IMG/VR virus record: IMGVR_UViG_3300045008_000200
Span: 19,214-83,213 of that record
Direction: 5' to 3' (one strand)
DNA: 64,000 bases
From: a virus
How positions within the stretch are numbered: position 1 is the first letter of the stretch; the number at the start of each line of letters is the position of its first letter. This document shows, piece after piece, positions 57,497-64,000 of the stretch. The notes under the pieces are model-generated. The model ran no database searches. It was not told the DNA's origin and worked only from the letters and a program-made list of their open reading frames with translations. Both the position numbers and the translations under genes were made by a program.

Positions 57497-58594
57497 ATGA
57501 ACACGGTTGATTTACATTCTTTGGCCCGGATGCTTGATTTGCAAGCCGAGACTGTGACCGGTAACGTGATGATGCTTTGCCCGTTTTCCCCGTGGTTGCA
57601 TGGAAAAAGCAGGATGCAGAATCCGCCGGGGAGCATGAGTCTGCAAGTCAGCGAGGGGGAATCCAAGTGGCACTGTTTTGCGTGCAACCGTGCAGGGCAC
57701 AATCTTTACGGATTGCTTTTCCAAATCAATTACTTAGGCTTTTTCAAAGCCCGCGGTGGTGAGGAATCTTATAAACGTGTCTTGGCTTTTGTGGAAGCGC
57801 GGGAGAAGCGTGTTGCCCCATCTCGTCGGTCGTATGAGGATGCGGTGATGATGCCTCGTTTGGTGAGCCTCTATTCGGCTCCGCCGGAAGACGTGCCGAT
57901 GTATGACGACGGGCGGTTAGATCGCATGTCTATTCCTCTTACGAACCCGGCAGCGTCTCCCGCGTTGGCGTATTTGCGGGATCGCCATGTGTTACCGGAG
58001 ACGTGGGAGACATTGGAGATTCGGTACGATCAGTTGCATGACCGGGTGGTTTTTCCCGTGCGGTGGTTTGGCGGGCAACTTGTGGGTGCTCTTGGCCGGT
58101 TGATTCATCCGCCGCGGGAGATTGAAGTGGTGCGTGATGGAAAGAAGGTCACGGAGAAGGAGAAGCCGCACCACACCTACTGGAATTTTCCGAAGGGGCA
58201 GGTGCTCCACGGGGAGCATTTGCTTCGCCCGGAGCCGGTGGTGGTGGTGGAGGGGCCGTTTGACCATGTGCGTGTTCGGCAGGCGGGTTTCAACGTGGTG
58301 GACACGGCGGGGGCCGGGTTTGCACAGGAACAGGCGGATAAATTGGTGGAGTTCGGTCAACCGGTAGTGATCTTTTATGACCCGGATAGGGCTGGTCAGA
58401 TAAACGGTGACAAACTCCATAGTGCTATTGTGAAACAAGGTGGACGTGCGGTACTCTACCTTCCGGTGGTGCTCGGCAAAGATGCGGGGAGCCACACGGA
58501 AGAGGAAGTGAAGGCCGCGCTTGGTCCACTCATAGAATCGTTGTCTGGCGGTTTGGCACGCCGGGTAAGCGGCGCTCCGATACATTGGGACTAA
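57497..58594 (+). CDS. DnaG-like DNA primase
   Basis: 365 residues. N-terminal zinc site: Cys 28 and His 35 in CPFSPWLHGK, Cys 60 and 63 in CFACNRAGH, as in the CHC2 domain. Toprim: VVVVEGPFDHVRV near 248 (catalytic Glu) and IFYDPDRAG near 293 (DxD). Makes primers for DNA synthesis. An 80-base gap separates it from DnaB; GAGGGTGAGAG precedes ATG 57497. Shorter than host DnaG because no helicase-binding domain is seen. Confidence 0.9.
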   Translation: MNTVDLHSLARMLDLQAETVTGNVMMLCPFSPWLHGKSRMQNPPGSMSLQVSEGESKWHCFACNRAGHNLYGLLFQINYLGFFKARGGEESYKRVLAFVEAREKRVAPSRRSYEDAVMMPRLVSLYSAPPEDVPMYDDGRLDRMSIPLTNPAASPALAYLRDRHVLPETWETLEIRYDQLHDRVVFPVRWFGGQLVGALGRLIHPPREIEVVRDGKKVTEKEKPHHTYWNFPKGQVLHGEHLLRPEPVVVVEGPFDHVRVRQAGFNVVDTAGAGFAQEQADKLVEFGQPVVIFYDPDRAGQINGDKLHSAIVKQGGRAVLYLPVVLGKDAGSHTEEEVKAALGPLIESLSGGLARRVSGAPIHWD

Positions 58595-58607
58595 GAGGGG
58601 GAATCGT

Positions 58608-59081
58608 ATGGGTGCAGTACCAACGGCAAAAGTGGTGGGATTGGTAGTCAATCTTGTCACGCACACAGACGGTTTGGTTCGCCTCTCGTTTTCCGGTGTC
58701 TCGCTGCGGTGCTTCCCGGCGTTGTCCGATTTTTTCGCGGTGAAGTTGACGGGATGCCCGGTCGGGCAATTTGTCCTTCCTCCGGCATTGCAGCTTGAGG
58801 CGGTGACGGACAAACGGGTTGTCCATCTCTTCCAACTCGGCTGCACTACCGCACTTGCCGGGTATGGTGCACTCAAACAATCACTTGCACCCCTTCTTTC
58901 GTCCGAAGAATGTGAAGCCGCGGCTCTCTCCCTGCTTCCTTCCGCCCGTGCTTTGCGGGGGGAGCTTGAGGCGATTTCCTTGGACGCCAGGGGTTTCTGC
59001 AAGCGGTATTCGGATTCCCCGGACCATGAGCTTCGGCAGTTGGCGCGAAAAATTTTCGTGCTTCTCCACGAATCTTCTTGA
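58608..59081 (+). CDS. Unidentified protein of the replication cluster, 157 residues
   Basis: Beta-rich first half (VGLVVNLVTHTDGLVRLSFS, FFAVKLTGCPVGQFVLPPAL), helical C-terminus. Position between primase and single-strand-binding-like gene suggests a replication accessory. The stop TGA lies inside the -35 box at 59078. No family is recognised. Confidence 0.7.
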   Translation: MGAVPTAKVVGLVVNLVTHTDGLVRLSFSGVSLRCFPALSDFFAVKLTGCPVGQFVLPPALQLEAVTDKRVVHLFQLGCTTALAGYGALKQSLAPLLSSEECEAAALSLLPSARALRGELEAISLDARGFCKRYSDSPDHELRQLARKIFVLLHESS

Positions 59082-59106
59082 CAATCCGCAAAGACGCAGT
59101 TAGATT
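59078..59106 (+). promoter_or_regulatory. Regulated promoter (TTGACA-17-TAGATT), weaker dyad
   Basis: TTGACA 59078-59083, spacer ATCCGCAAAGACGCAGT, TAGATT 59101-59106. The spacer ends CAGT instead of GTGT, the only exception in the set. Drives the ssDNA-binding-like protein and polymerase genes. Confidence 0.72.
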
Positions 59107-59189
59107 TTCGGTAGTGTCCGAGCGTCCCTTGACCTGCGTTGTCAACTTGGGGGACTGCTAAACTGAAACCTCTTTGAAAGGAGATTCCT

Positions 59190-59834
59190 ATGGCCGTTTC
59201 GACTCCCTCGTGGATGAAGGGCAAAGGCACCAAGACGATGGCGCACACCATCAAGGAAGCCGAAGCCCTCAGCAACCGTGGCCCCCGCCGATTCTGGCTC
59301 AAACCCCATACCGATACCGTGATCGTCTTTGTGGACGACGACGCTCCACAGATCATGGAGCATCAGGTTCGTGCGAACGGGCGGTGGGACAACTTCGCAA
59401 CGTGCCCCGGCCCGGAGTGCCCCGTGTGCGCCGCCGGTGACACCCCCTATTTGGTGGCCTTCTGGACCATCATTGATCGGACGCAGTACGTCGGCAAGGA
59501 CGACAAGACGTACAAGGATCAGGTGCGTCTCTTTGCGGCGAAGCAAAAGGTCATGGAGAAGTTGCGTCGCCGGTCGGAAGAGTTGATTGCCGGTGGATAC
59601 GCCAAAGGCTTGCAGGGGATCGTCGTGCAAGTCTTCCGGGGGGACGACAAGACGCCGGGCAGCGGTGACGACTTCACCATCAAGGCGCAAGCCGCGCCGG
59701 AATTGCTGATTGGGCCGGATGGCAAGCTCATCAAGCCCTTCGATTATGAGGCGATTCTGGCTCCGAATGAAGCCCGTTTGGCGCAGTTCGCCCGGATCGT
59801 GTCGGCGGGCGGCGGGAAAGGCGTTCCCTTCTGA
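59190..59834 (+). CDS. Putative single-stranded DNA-binding protein
   Basis: 214 residues. FWLKPHTDTVIVFVDDD, then WDNFATCPGPECPVCAAGD and ending in GGGKGVPF, follows a common phage ssDNA-binding pattern (barrel with an inserted Cys motif C...CxxC, glycine-rich tail). Between primase and polymerase, as expected. GAAAGGAG lies ahead of ATG 59190. The acidic C-terminal tip typical of SSB is absent. Assignment is by pattern and context. Confidence 0.68.
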   Translation: MAVSTPSWMKGKGTKTMAHTIKEAEALSNRGPRRFWLKPHTDTVIVFVDDDAPQIMEHQVRANGRWDNFATCPGPECPVCAAGDTPYLVAFWTIIDRTQYVGKDDKTYKDQVRLFAAKQKVMEKLRRRSEELIAGGYAKGLQGIVVQVFRGDDKTPGSGDDFTIKAQAAPELLIGPDGKLIKPFDYEAILAPNEARLAQFARIVSAGGGKGVPF

Positions 59835-59835
59835 A

Positions 59836-61767
59836 ATGGACTTCAAGTCCGCCCTCATCCGAACAAAGGACGAATGGTTACGGGAGCGTGCCCGCTTTGA
59901 GGCCGCTCCCGTGGTCTCCTTCGATTTTGAAACGGTTTCTCTTGACGATCACACCGTAACCGGTCTTTCCTTGGGGATTCCGCCCGTTACGTCGGAAGGC
60001 TTCGGGTATGCGGTGTATCTTGGTTTTGAGGACGACTGCGACCTTTCTTTTGATCGTGATGTGAAACCTTGGCTTGAGATTCTTTTTGCCGATCCACAGC
60101 GGGAAATTGTGGGGGTCAATCTCAAATTTGATACGATGGTGCTTCGTAACAATGGCGTGGAGAACGTGCCCGGAAATGTCGGCACGGCTCGTATTTTCGA
60201 TTGTATGGTGGCTTCGTGGATGCTTTCAAATGATGAGCGAAAGCATGGTATTGAAGCCGCGGCGGAGCGTTTTCTTCATACGACGGTGGTGAAAGACCTT
60301 GGTGAGATTCGCAAGCTGAAAGCTACAAATCCAGACCTTTATTGGAAAGAGATGTTGCGCTACGGGTACGTGGACGCGACGATTCCGTTGCAGCTTCGCT
60401 CCGTGATGATTCCGATGCTTCATGCCCGGAATTTGGAAAAGGCTTTCAAAGAACTTGAGATGCCGTGCGTTGGTGTGACGACGGAGATGGAGATGGCCGG
60501 TATTCCGATGGACACCGTTCATCTGCAAGCGATTGCACCGGGGATTGAAGAGGCGGCGAAGGCTGCACAGACTGAAGTTTTCAAGTACGCCGGGCGGGAG
60601 TTCAACATCGGCTCCCCGGTGCAGTTGTCGGAAGTGCTTTATGAAGGCACTCCGCCACTTCTTTCGAGTGAGGGCTTGGAGCGCGGAAAGTCGCGGGGCA
60701 AGAAGAATCCCAAGCCCGGCGCTTATCCCACTGGTTCTGAAATTCTTAAATACTTTGACCACCCTATTGCCAAGGCGGTTCTCGATTGGCGTGGGTCGGA
60801 AAAGTTGCTTAGGACATACGTGTATCCTCTCATTGAATTTTCCCATTCCCACGGGGGCCGGATTTACACGTCTTGGAGGCAGACGGGAACCACAACCGGG
60901 CGCTATGCCACTTCCGATCCCCTCAACGTGCAGAATTGGCCTCGGAAAAAGGGACTGATTCGGAAGGCGGCGAAGGCGTCTCCTGGTTTCGTGATAGTGG
61001 CAAGCGACTATTCGCAGATTGAGTTGCGCCTAATGGCTCACCAAAGTTGTGACCCGGTGATGATCGCGGCGTACCTGGCGAACGAAGACTTGCACCGGCG
61101 TACTGCCGCGTTCCTTTTGCGCATTCCTGAGAGCGAAGTCACTAAAGAGCAGCGACACATGGCGAAGGCGGTGAATTTTGGCTTCTTGTACGGAATGTCC
61201 GCGCAGTCTTTCGTGGAGTACGCTTTCTTGAATTATGGGGTGACGGTGAGTCCTTCCGATGCCGAAGCCTTCCGCAAATCTTTCTTCTTGCTTTATCGTG
61301 GGGTTGCTGAATACCACAATTACATGCGTGATTTTGTTTGGGAGAGGGGGTACGCGGAGAACGTCATTGGCGAGCGTCGGTATCTGCCGGAACATCGGTC
61401 TTCTGATAATTACAAGCGATGGTTGGCGTGGTCGGAAGGCGTGAACTACACGATTCAGGGGAGCGCGGCGGCGCTTATCAAGATCGCCATGCGCAACATC
61501 TACCGTGACTTGATTCGTCCGCACGGGTACAAACGGTCCACCCGGTATGGACGGCTTTTGACGTGTTGGGGCGCTCCGTCTCTTGCCCACGAAGTCCGCT
61601 TGGTGATGCAGGTGCATGATGAATTGGTGTTTGAGGTACGACAGGAAATTGCGGTGCCTTTCTCCAAGTGGTTGCGTCACAAGATGGAGACTGCGGTAAC
61701 GGCTTTCAAGATTCCGATTATCGCGGAAGCTGGGATTGGCCCGGACGTGGAAAGTGCGAAAGTGTAG
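59836..61767 (+). CDS. Family A DNA polymerase with 3'-5' exonuclease
   Basis: 643 residues from ATG 59836. Exonuclease: FDFETVS near 29-35, NLKFDTMVL near 95, YGYVDA near 180. Polymerase: motif A DYSQIELRLMAHQ near 391, motif B RHMAKAVNFGFLYG near 440, motif C VHDELVFE near 593. Phe stands at the E. coli 762 position, so dideoxynucleotides should be poorly used. No 5'-nuclease domain, as in T7-like phage polymerases. A palindrome copy lies at 60524. Confidence 0.93.
   Translation: MDFKSALIRTKDEWLRERARFEAAPVVSFDFETVSLDDHTVTGLSLGIPPVTSEGFGYAVYLGFEDDCDLSFDRDVKPWLEILFADPQREIVGVNLKFDTMVLRNNGVENVPGNVGTARIFDCMVASWMLSNDERKHGIEAAAERFLHTTVVKDLGEIRKLKATNPDLYWKEMLRYGYVDATIPLQLRSVMIPMLHARNLEKAFKELEMPCVGVTTEMEMAGIPMDTVHLQAIAPGIEEAAKAAQTEVFKYAGREFNIGSPVQLSEVLYEGTPPLLSSEGLERGKSRGKKNPKPGAYPTGSEILKYFDHPIAKAVLDWRGSEKLLRTYVYPLIEFSHSHGGRIYTSWRQTGTTTGRYATSDPLNVQNWPRKKGLIRKAAKASPGFVIVASDYSQIELRLMAHQSCDPVMIAAYLANEDLHRRTAAFLLRIPESEVTKEQRHMAKAVNFGFLYGMSAQSFVEYAFLNYGVTVSPSDAEAFRKSFFLLYRGVAEYHNYMRDFVWERGYAENVIGERRYLPEHRSSDNYKRWLAWSEGVNYTIQGSAAALIKIAMRNIYRDLIRPHGYKRSTRYGRLLTCWGAPSLAHEVRLVMQVHDELVFEVRQEIAVPFSKWLRHKMETAVTAFKIPIIAEAGIGPDVESAKV
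60524..60537. repeat. 14-bp dispersed palindrome (exact consensus)
   Basis: TGCAAGCGATTGCA inside the DNA polymerase gene, encoding LQAIA. Confidence 0.72.
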
Positions 61768-61778
61768 CGTGGTGAAGT

Positions 61779-63125
61779 ATGACGACTCCTTTTGTGGATT
61801 CTTGGCTGCACCTACCCGTTGGACCATACAATCCGTCCACGTTGGCCGGGCGTCTGACTTTTTTGAGCCGAGCGTCCGAGTTTGACCCCACCGGTGCGCA
61901 GTCTCAGATAGACCTTTTCAAGATGGAGCCGGGTGGGATCGCCATTCCGCGCAATGCTGCAATCGTTCCGCGAAGTGTGATCTTGGGTGCAACTGATTGC
62001 ACTACCGCGGGGGATTATAGGCTTTTCAAAGCCCCGTCCATCACGCTTCGTCCTCATCAAGAGCCGGTGTTGGCAACCGTGATGGACGCTTTGAGTGGTT
62101 CGTATCCTTATGGTGGGATTATCCTGGCGAAGCCGGGAAGCGGAAAGACGGTGATGGCGTTGGAGGTCGCCCGCCGCCTGTGTCGCACCACCCTGATTTT
62201 GGTCCACACGACGGCTTTGATGACGCAGTGGGGAGACCGTATCCGTGAGCATCTTCCGGGTGCGCGGGTGGGTTTTGTTCGTCAAGGCATGTGTCAGTTC
62301 GGTGATAATTACGACTTCGTGGTGGGGATGCTAGAAAGTCTATCCGTCCGACAGTACCCTTCTGCGTTCTACCGATGGCCGGGTGTGGTGATTACGGATG
62401 AGGTTCACCGGCTTGGGGCGGAGACATGGGCACCAGTGATTGTGCAGTTTCCTGCGAAGGTGCGCCTTGGGTTGACGGCCACCCCGCGACGCAAGGACGG
62501 GTTGGAGCCGGTTTTTTTCTGGCACGTCGGGCCGATCATTTCCACGGCGAAGCACGACGCGATTATGACCCCCACCGTGAAGGTGGTGAAGTACATCAAG
62601 ACGTACAAACGAAACTTCATTCAGCGAAACGGGAACTTCAACAGGGCGCGGTGGCTTACCAGTATCGGAGAGGATGCGGAGCGGAATTGGGTGCTCTGCC
62701 AGTTCATTTTGAAGGCGTTGCGGAATGGTAGGAAGATTCTTTGTCTTTCTGATCGTCTTGAGCAGATTGCCGCGGTTCGCACCATGCTTGCTCCCCACGT
62801 TCCGACCGGGAAGTGGGTTAGTCCCTACGTTGGGGAGTGTACTCCGGCGGAGCGAATGGAGGCCGTGGCGTCGGACGTGATTATGGCAACGTACCCGATT
62901 GCGGCGGAGGGCTTGGACATACCGGACTTGGACACCCTTATTTTTATGACTCCCCGTGGCGATGTGGAGCAAGCAGTGGGGCGTATTCAGCGTGTGGTGC
63001 CGGGGAAGTTGACGCCGGTAGTCATAGACATTGTGGACGCGGCTTATAGGTTTGGGGTTGCACTGGCAAAGGTTCGGCGGCGGGTTTACGAAAGAATCGG
63101 GGCGATGATGCACGAAGGGCGTTGA
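61779..63125 (+). CDS. SF2 DNA/RNA helicase (XPB/UvsW-like)
   Basis: 448 residues. Walker A AKPGSGKT near 117, DEVH in TDEVHRLG near 207, TATPRRKDG near 234, and motif VI EQAVGRIQR near 397. The T-A-T-P motif and order fit the XPB/UvsW/RecG-like group. Possible roles are fork restart or R-loop removal. The stop TGA lies in the -35 box of the next promoter. Confidence 0.9.
   Translation: MTTPFVDSWLHLPVGPYNPSTLAGRLTFLSRASEFDPTGAQSQIDLFKMEPGGIAIPRNAAIVPRSVILGATDCTTAGDYRLFKAPSITLRPHQEPVLATVMDALSGSYPYGGIILAKPGSGKTVMALEVARRLCRTTLILVHTTALMTQWGDRIREHLPGARVGFVRQGMCQFGDNYDFVVGMLESLSVRQYPSAFYRWPGVVITDEVHRLGAETWAPVIVQFPAKVRLGLTATPRRKDGLEPVFFWHVGPIISTAKHDAIMTPTVKVVKYIKTYKRNFIQRNGNFNRARWLTSIGEDAERNWVLCQFILKALRNGRKILCLSDRLEQIAAVRTMLAPHVPTGKWVSPYVGECTPAERMEAVASDVIMATYPIAAEGLDIPDLDTLIFMTPRGDVEQAVGRIQRVVPGKLTPVVIDIVDAAYRFGVALAKVRRRVYERIGAMMHEGR
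61988..62001. repeat. 14-bp dispersed palindrome (CG to TG change)
   Basis: TGCAACTGATTGCA inside the SF2 helicase gene; the central CpG of the consensus is lost. Confidence 0.5.
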
Positions 63126-63150
63126 CAAGCCCCTTTTGGCGTGTTATAGT
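63122..63150 (+). promoter_or_regulatory. Regulated promoter (TTGACA-17-TATAGT)
   Basis: TTGACA 63122-63127, spacer AGCCCCTTTTGGCGTGT, TATAGT 63145-63150. The dyad ACAAGCC/GGCGTGT is clear. The -35 overlaps the stop of the helicase gene. Confidence 0.8.
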
Positions 63151-63184
63151 TAGAAAGGGTGAAACTTTGAAAGGAGAAACCCCC

Positions 63185-64000
63185 ATGAGAATACCCGTGA
63201 AAGCGAGACCAAGGACGAAGGGCGATGCTCTTCTGGTTTCTTCCGCAGCGTCCGGCGGACCCGTGCAAGACGGGGAGTTGTCGGAGACCGTGGATACCAG
63301 CGTTTTCGACGAGATTGACGGTGTGACGCCTGATCCGGTGGACGACGCCGCTTTGGAGAAGGAACATCTTGCGGCGGGCGCTTCGGTGGAAGAGGACGCC
63401 AATTTGGGTCCGGTGGCCCACATCGAAGACGCAGCGAATATGACGGAAGGCGACGCCGTGAGCGGTGACAAGCCGGTGACGATTCCCCAGGGCGGCTTGC
63501 CGGTACTTGGCAAAGAGGGTGCTGTGGTGACTTCCGGCACCAAGACCGGGCGGTTTACCACGGCGGTCTCATCCGTCAAGGAAGTGGAGAAACCGGTGGA
63601 TTTGGTGAAGGGGCGCGGGGATGCTCCGGTGGAAAAGCATCCGGCTCCGGCTCCCGGTGAGACGGCGGAGATCATCTTGGTTCCGTCCACCATTACCGTT
63701 CGCAAGCAATTCTTGAAAGTCACGGACGGCAAGATGAGGATGGTGCGGGAAGAGGAAAGCACGGAGACCATTGCCGTGCATCGCTTCGTAACCATACCGG
63801 CGCAGCCGGGGTACACGGCGCAACGCACCGTCAACCTTGGGGACTTCAACTCCCTGAAAGTCGGCGTGTGGGGCACCGTTCCGTGCTACAAGGAGGAGTA
63901 CGACGAGGCTTGCCAGTTCATTCAGGAACACACCGACGCTCGCATGGACTCCATTTCGGACGCGATTGACAAGAGCATGGAAGGCGGGGACGTGCCGGAG
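63185..64000 (+). CDS. Acidic protein, N-terminal 272 residues (partial)
   Basis: ATG 63185 with AAAGGAG ahead; the frame is open to the window end. Residues 20-170 are acidic and low-complexity (Asp/Glu/Ala/Val/Pro). The last part (RTVNLGDFNSLKVGVWGTVP, then CQFIQEHTDARMDSI) matches a motif found in phage replication or recombination accessory proteins of unknown function (NLGxxxSxxVGVxxxxPC). Last gene in the window, driven by the promoter at 63122. Confidence 0.7.
   Translation, partial: MRIPVKARPRTKGDALLVSSAASGGPVQDGELSETVDTSVFDEIDGVTPDPVDDAALEKEHLAAGASVEEDANLGPVAHIEDAANMTEGDAVSGDKPVTIPQGGLPVLGKEGAVVTSGTKTGRFTTAVSSVKEVEKPVDLVKGRGDAPVEKHPAPAPGETAEIILVPSTITVRKQFLKVTDGKMRMVREEESTETIAVHRFVTIPAQPGYTAQRTVNLGDFNSLKVGVWGTVPCYKEEYDEACQFIQEHTDARMDSISDAIDKSMEGGDVPE

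Noticed and set aside
56091-59356. Minus-strand frames of 392 and 454 codons opposite helicase and primase genes
   Set aside because: Antisense to genes with clear catalytic motifs; low-complexity translation typical of shadows.
1-64000. tRNA genes
   Set aside because: No sequence with a T-arm GTTCGA pattern embedded in a cloverleaf and acceptor stem was found by eye; candidates near 26416 lack paired arms.
1-64000. CRISPR array
   Set aside because: The only repeats are the dispersed 14-bp palindrome, promoter cassettes and glycine-tag starts; none are regularly spaced with unique spacers.

Overview
The window is a contiguous piece of a tailed bacteriophage or prophage genome with a contractile (myovirus-type) tail. 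It holds tail sheath, tail tube, tape measure, gpD/gp27-like hub, gp5/gpV-like spike, gp25, gpJ and a very large fiber-like protein, followed by small early-type genes and a full replication module. Genes are tightly packed, mostly overlap by 1-4 bases (ATGA, GTGA, TGATG), use Shine-Dalgarno starts and are almost all on the + strand. The DNA is moderately GC-rich by eye (not computed). No tRNA, rRNA, CRISPR array, capsid gene, terminase or integrase was found, and the host cannot be named. Both ends are cut inside genes.

Layout. (1) 1-23749, tail and baseplate: sheath, tube, a gp26-like chaperone with a probable -1 frameshift into a second product, tape measure, hub/spike/wedge proteins, a gpI-like protein with a LamG-like end, a 1612-residue fiber-like protein ending in an autocleavage-type domain, and a holin-like protein. 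(2) 23750-30730, a dense run of small proteins, many Cys-rich: an RNA polymerase alpha-CTD-like protein, a DnaJ-zinc-finger-like protein and a shortened ComM-like ATPase. (3) 30727-34225, a cargo-like block of HsdM and HsdS without HsdR, plus an MTH1-like Nudix hydrolase. (4) 34281-36159, a HExxH protein, two minus-strand genes and small genes ending at a terminator. (5) 36233-39542, a sigma70-type promoter and a run of genes whose products nearly all begin M-G-K-G-R plus glycines. (6) 39543-40396, a stretch with no convincing gene. (7) 40397-44127, an envelope-type membrane protein, small genes and a four-gene minus-strand operon of Zn-finger-like proteins. (8) 44157-50743, small genes, RNase HI, a PD-(D/E)XK-like nuclease and two methyltransferase-like proteins. 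(9) 50832-54439, a probable small RNA and a CobS/CobT-like ATPase-VWA pair. (10) 54450-64000, replication: wHTH initiator-like protein, degenerate DnaC-like loader, DnaB-like helicase, DnaG-like primase, ssDNA-binding-like protein, family A DNA polymerase, SF2 helicase and an incomplete acidic protein.

Two DNA-level signals tie the accessory and replication regions together. One is a set of 14 promoters of form TTGACA-17-TAnnTT whose spacers mostly contain an inverted repeat (ACACGYC-N6-GRCGTGT), which looks like a repressor operator. The other is a 14-bp palindrome, TGCAAGCGATTGCA and close variants, about 15 times across the window in coding and non-coding DNA. It sits 7-8 bp upstream of the -35 box of six promoters, twice exactly between two divergent promoters. 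No regulator gene for either signal was recognised. These signals, the M-G-K-G-R cassette, the alpha-CTD-like protein and the putative small RNA are the parts most worth following up.
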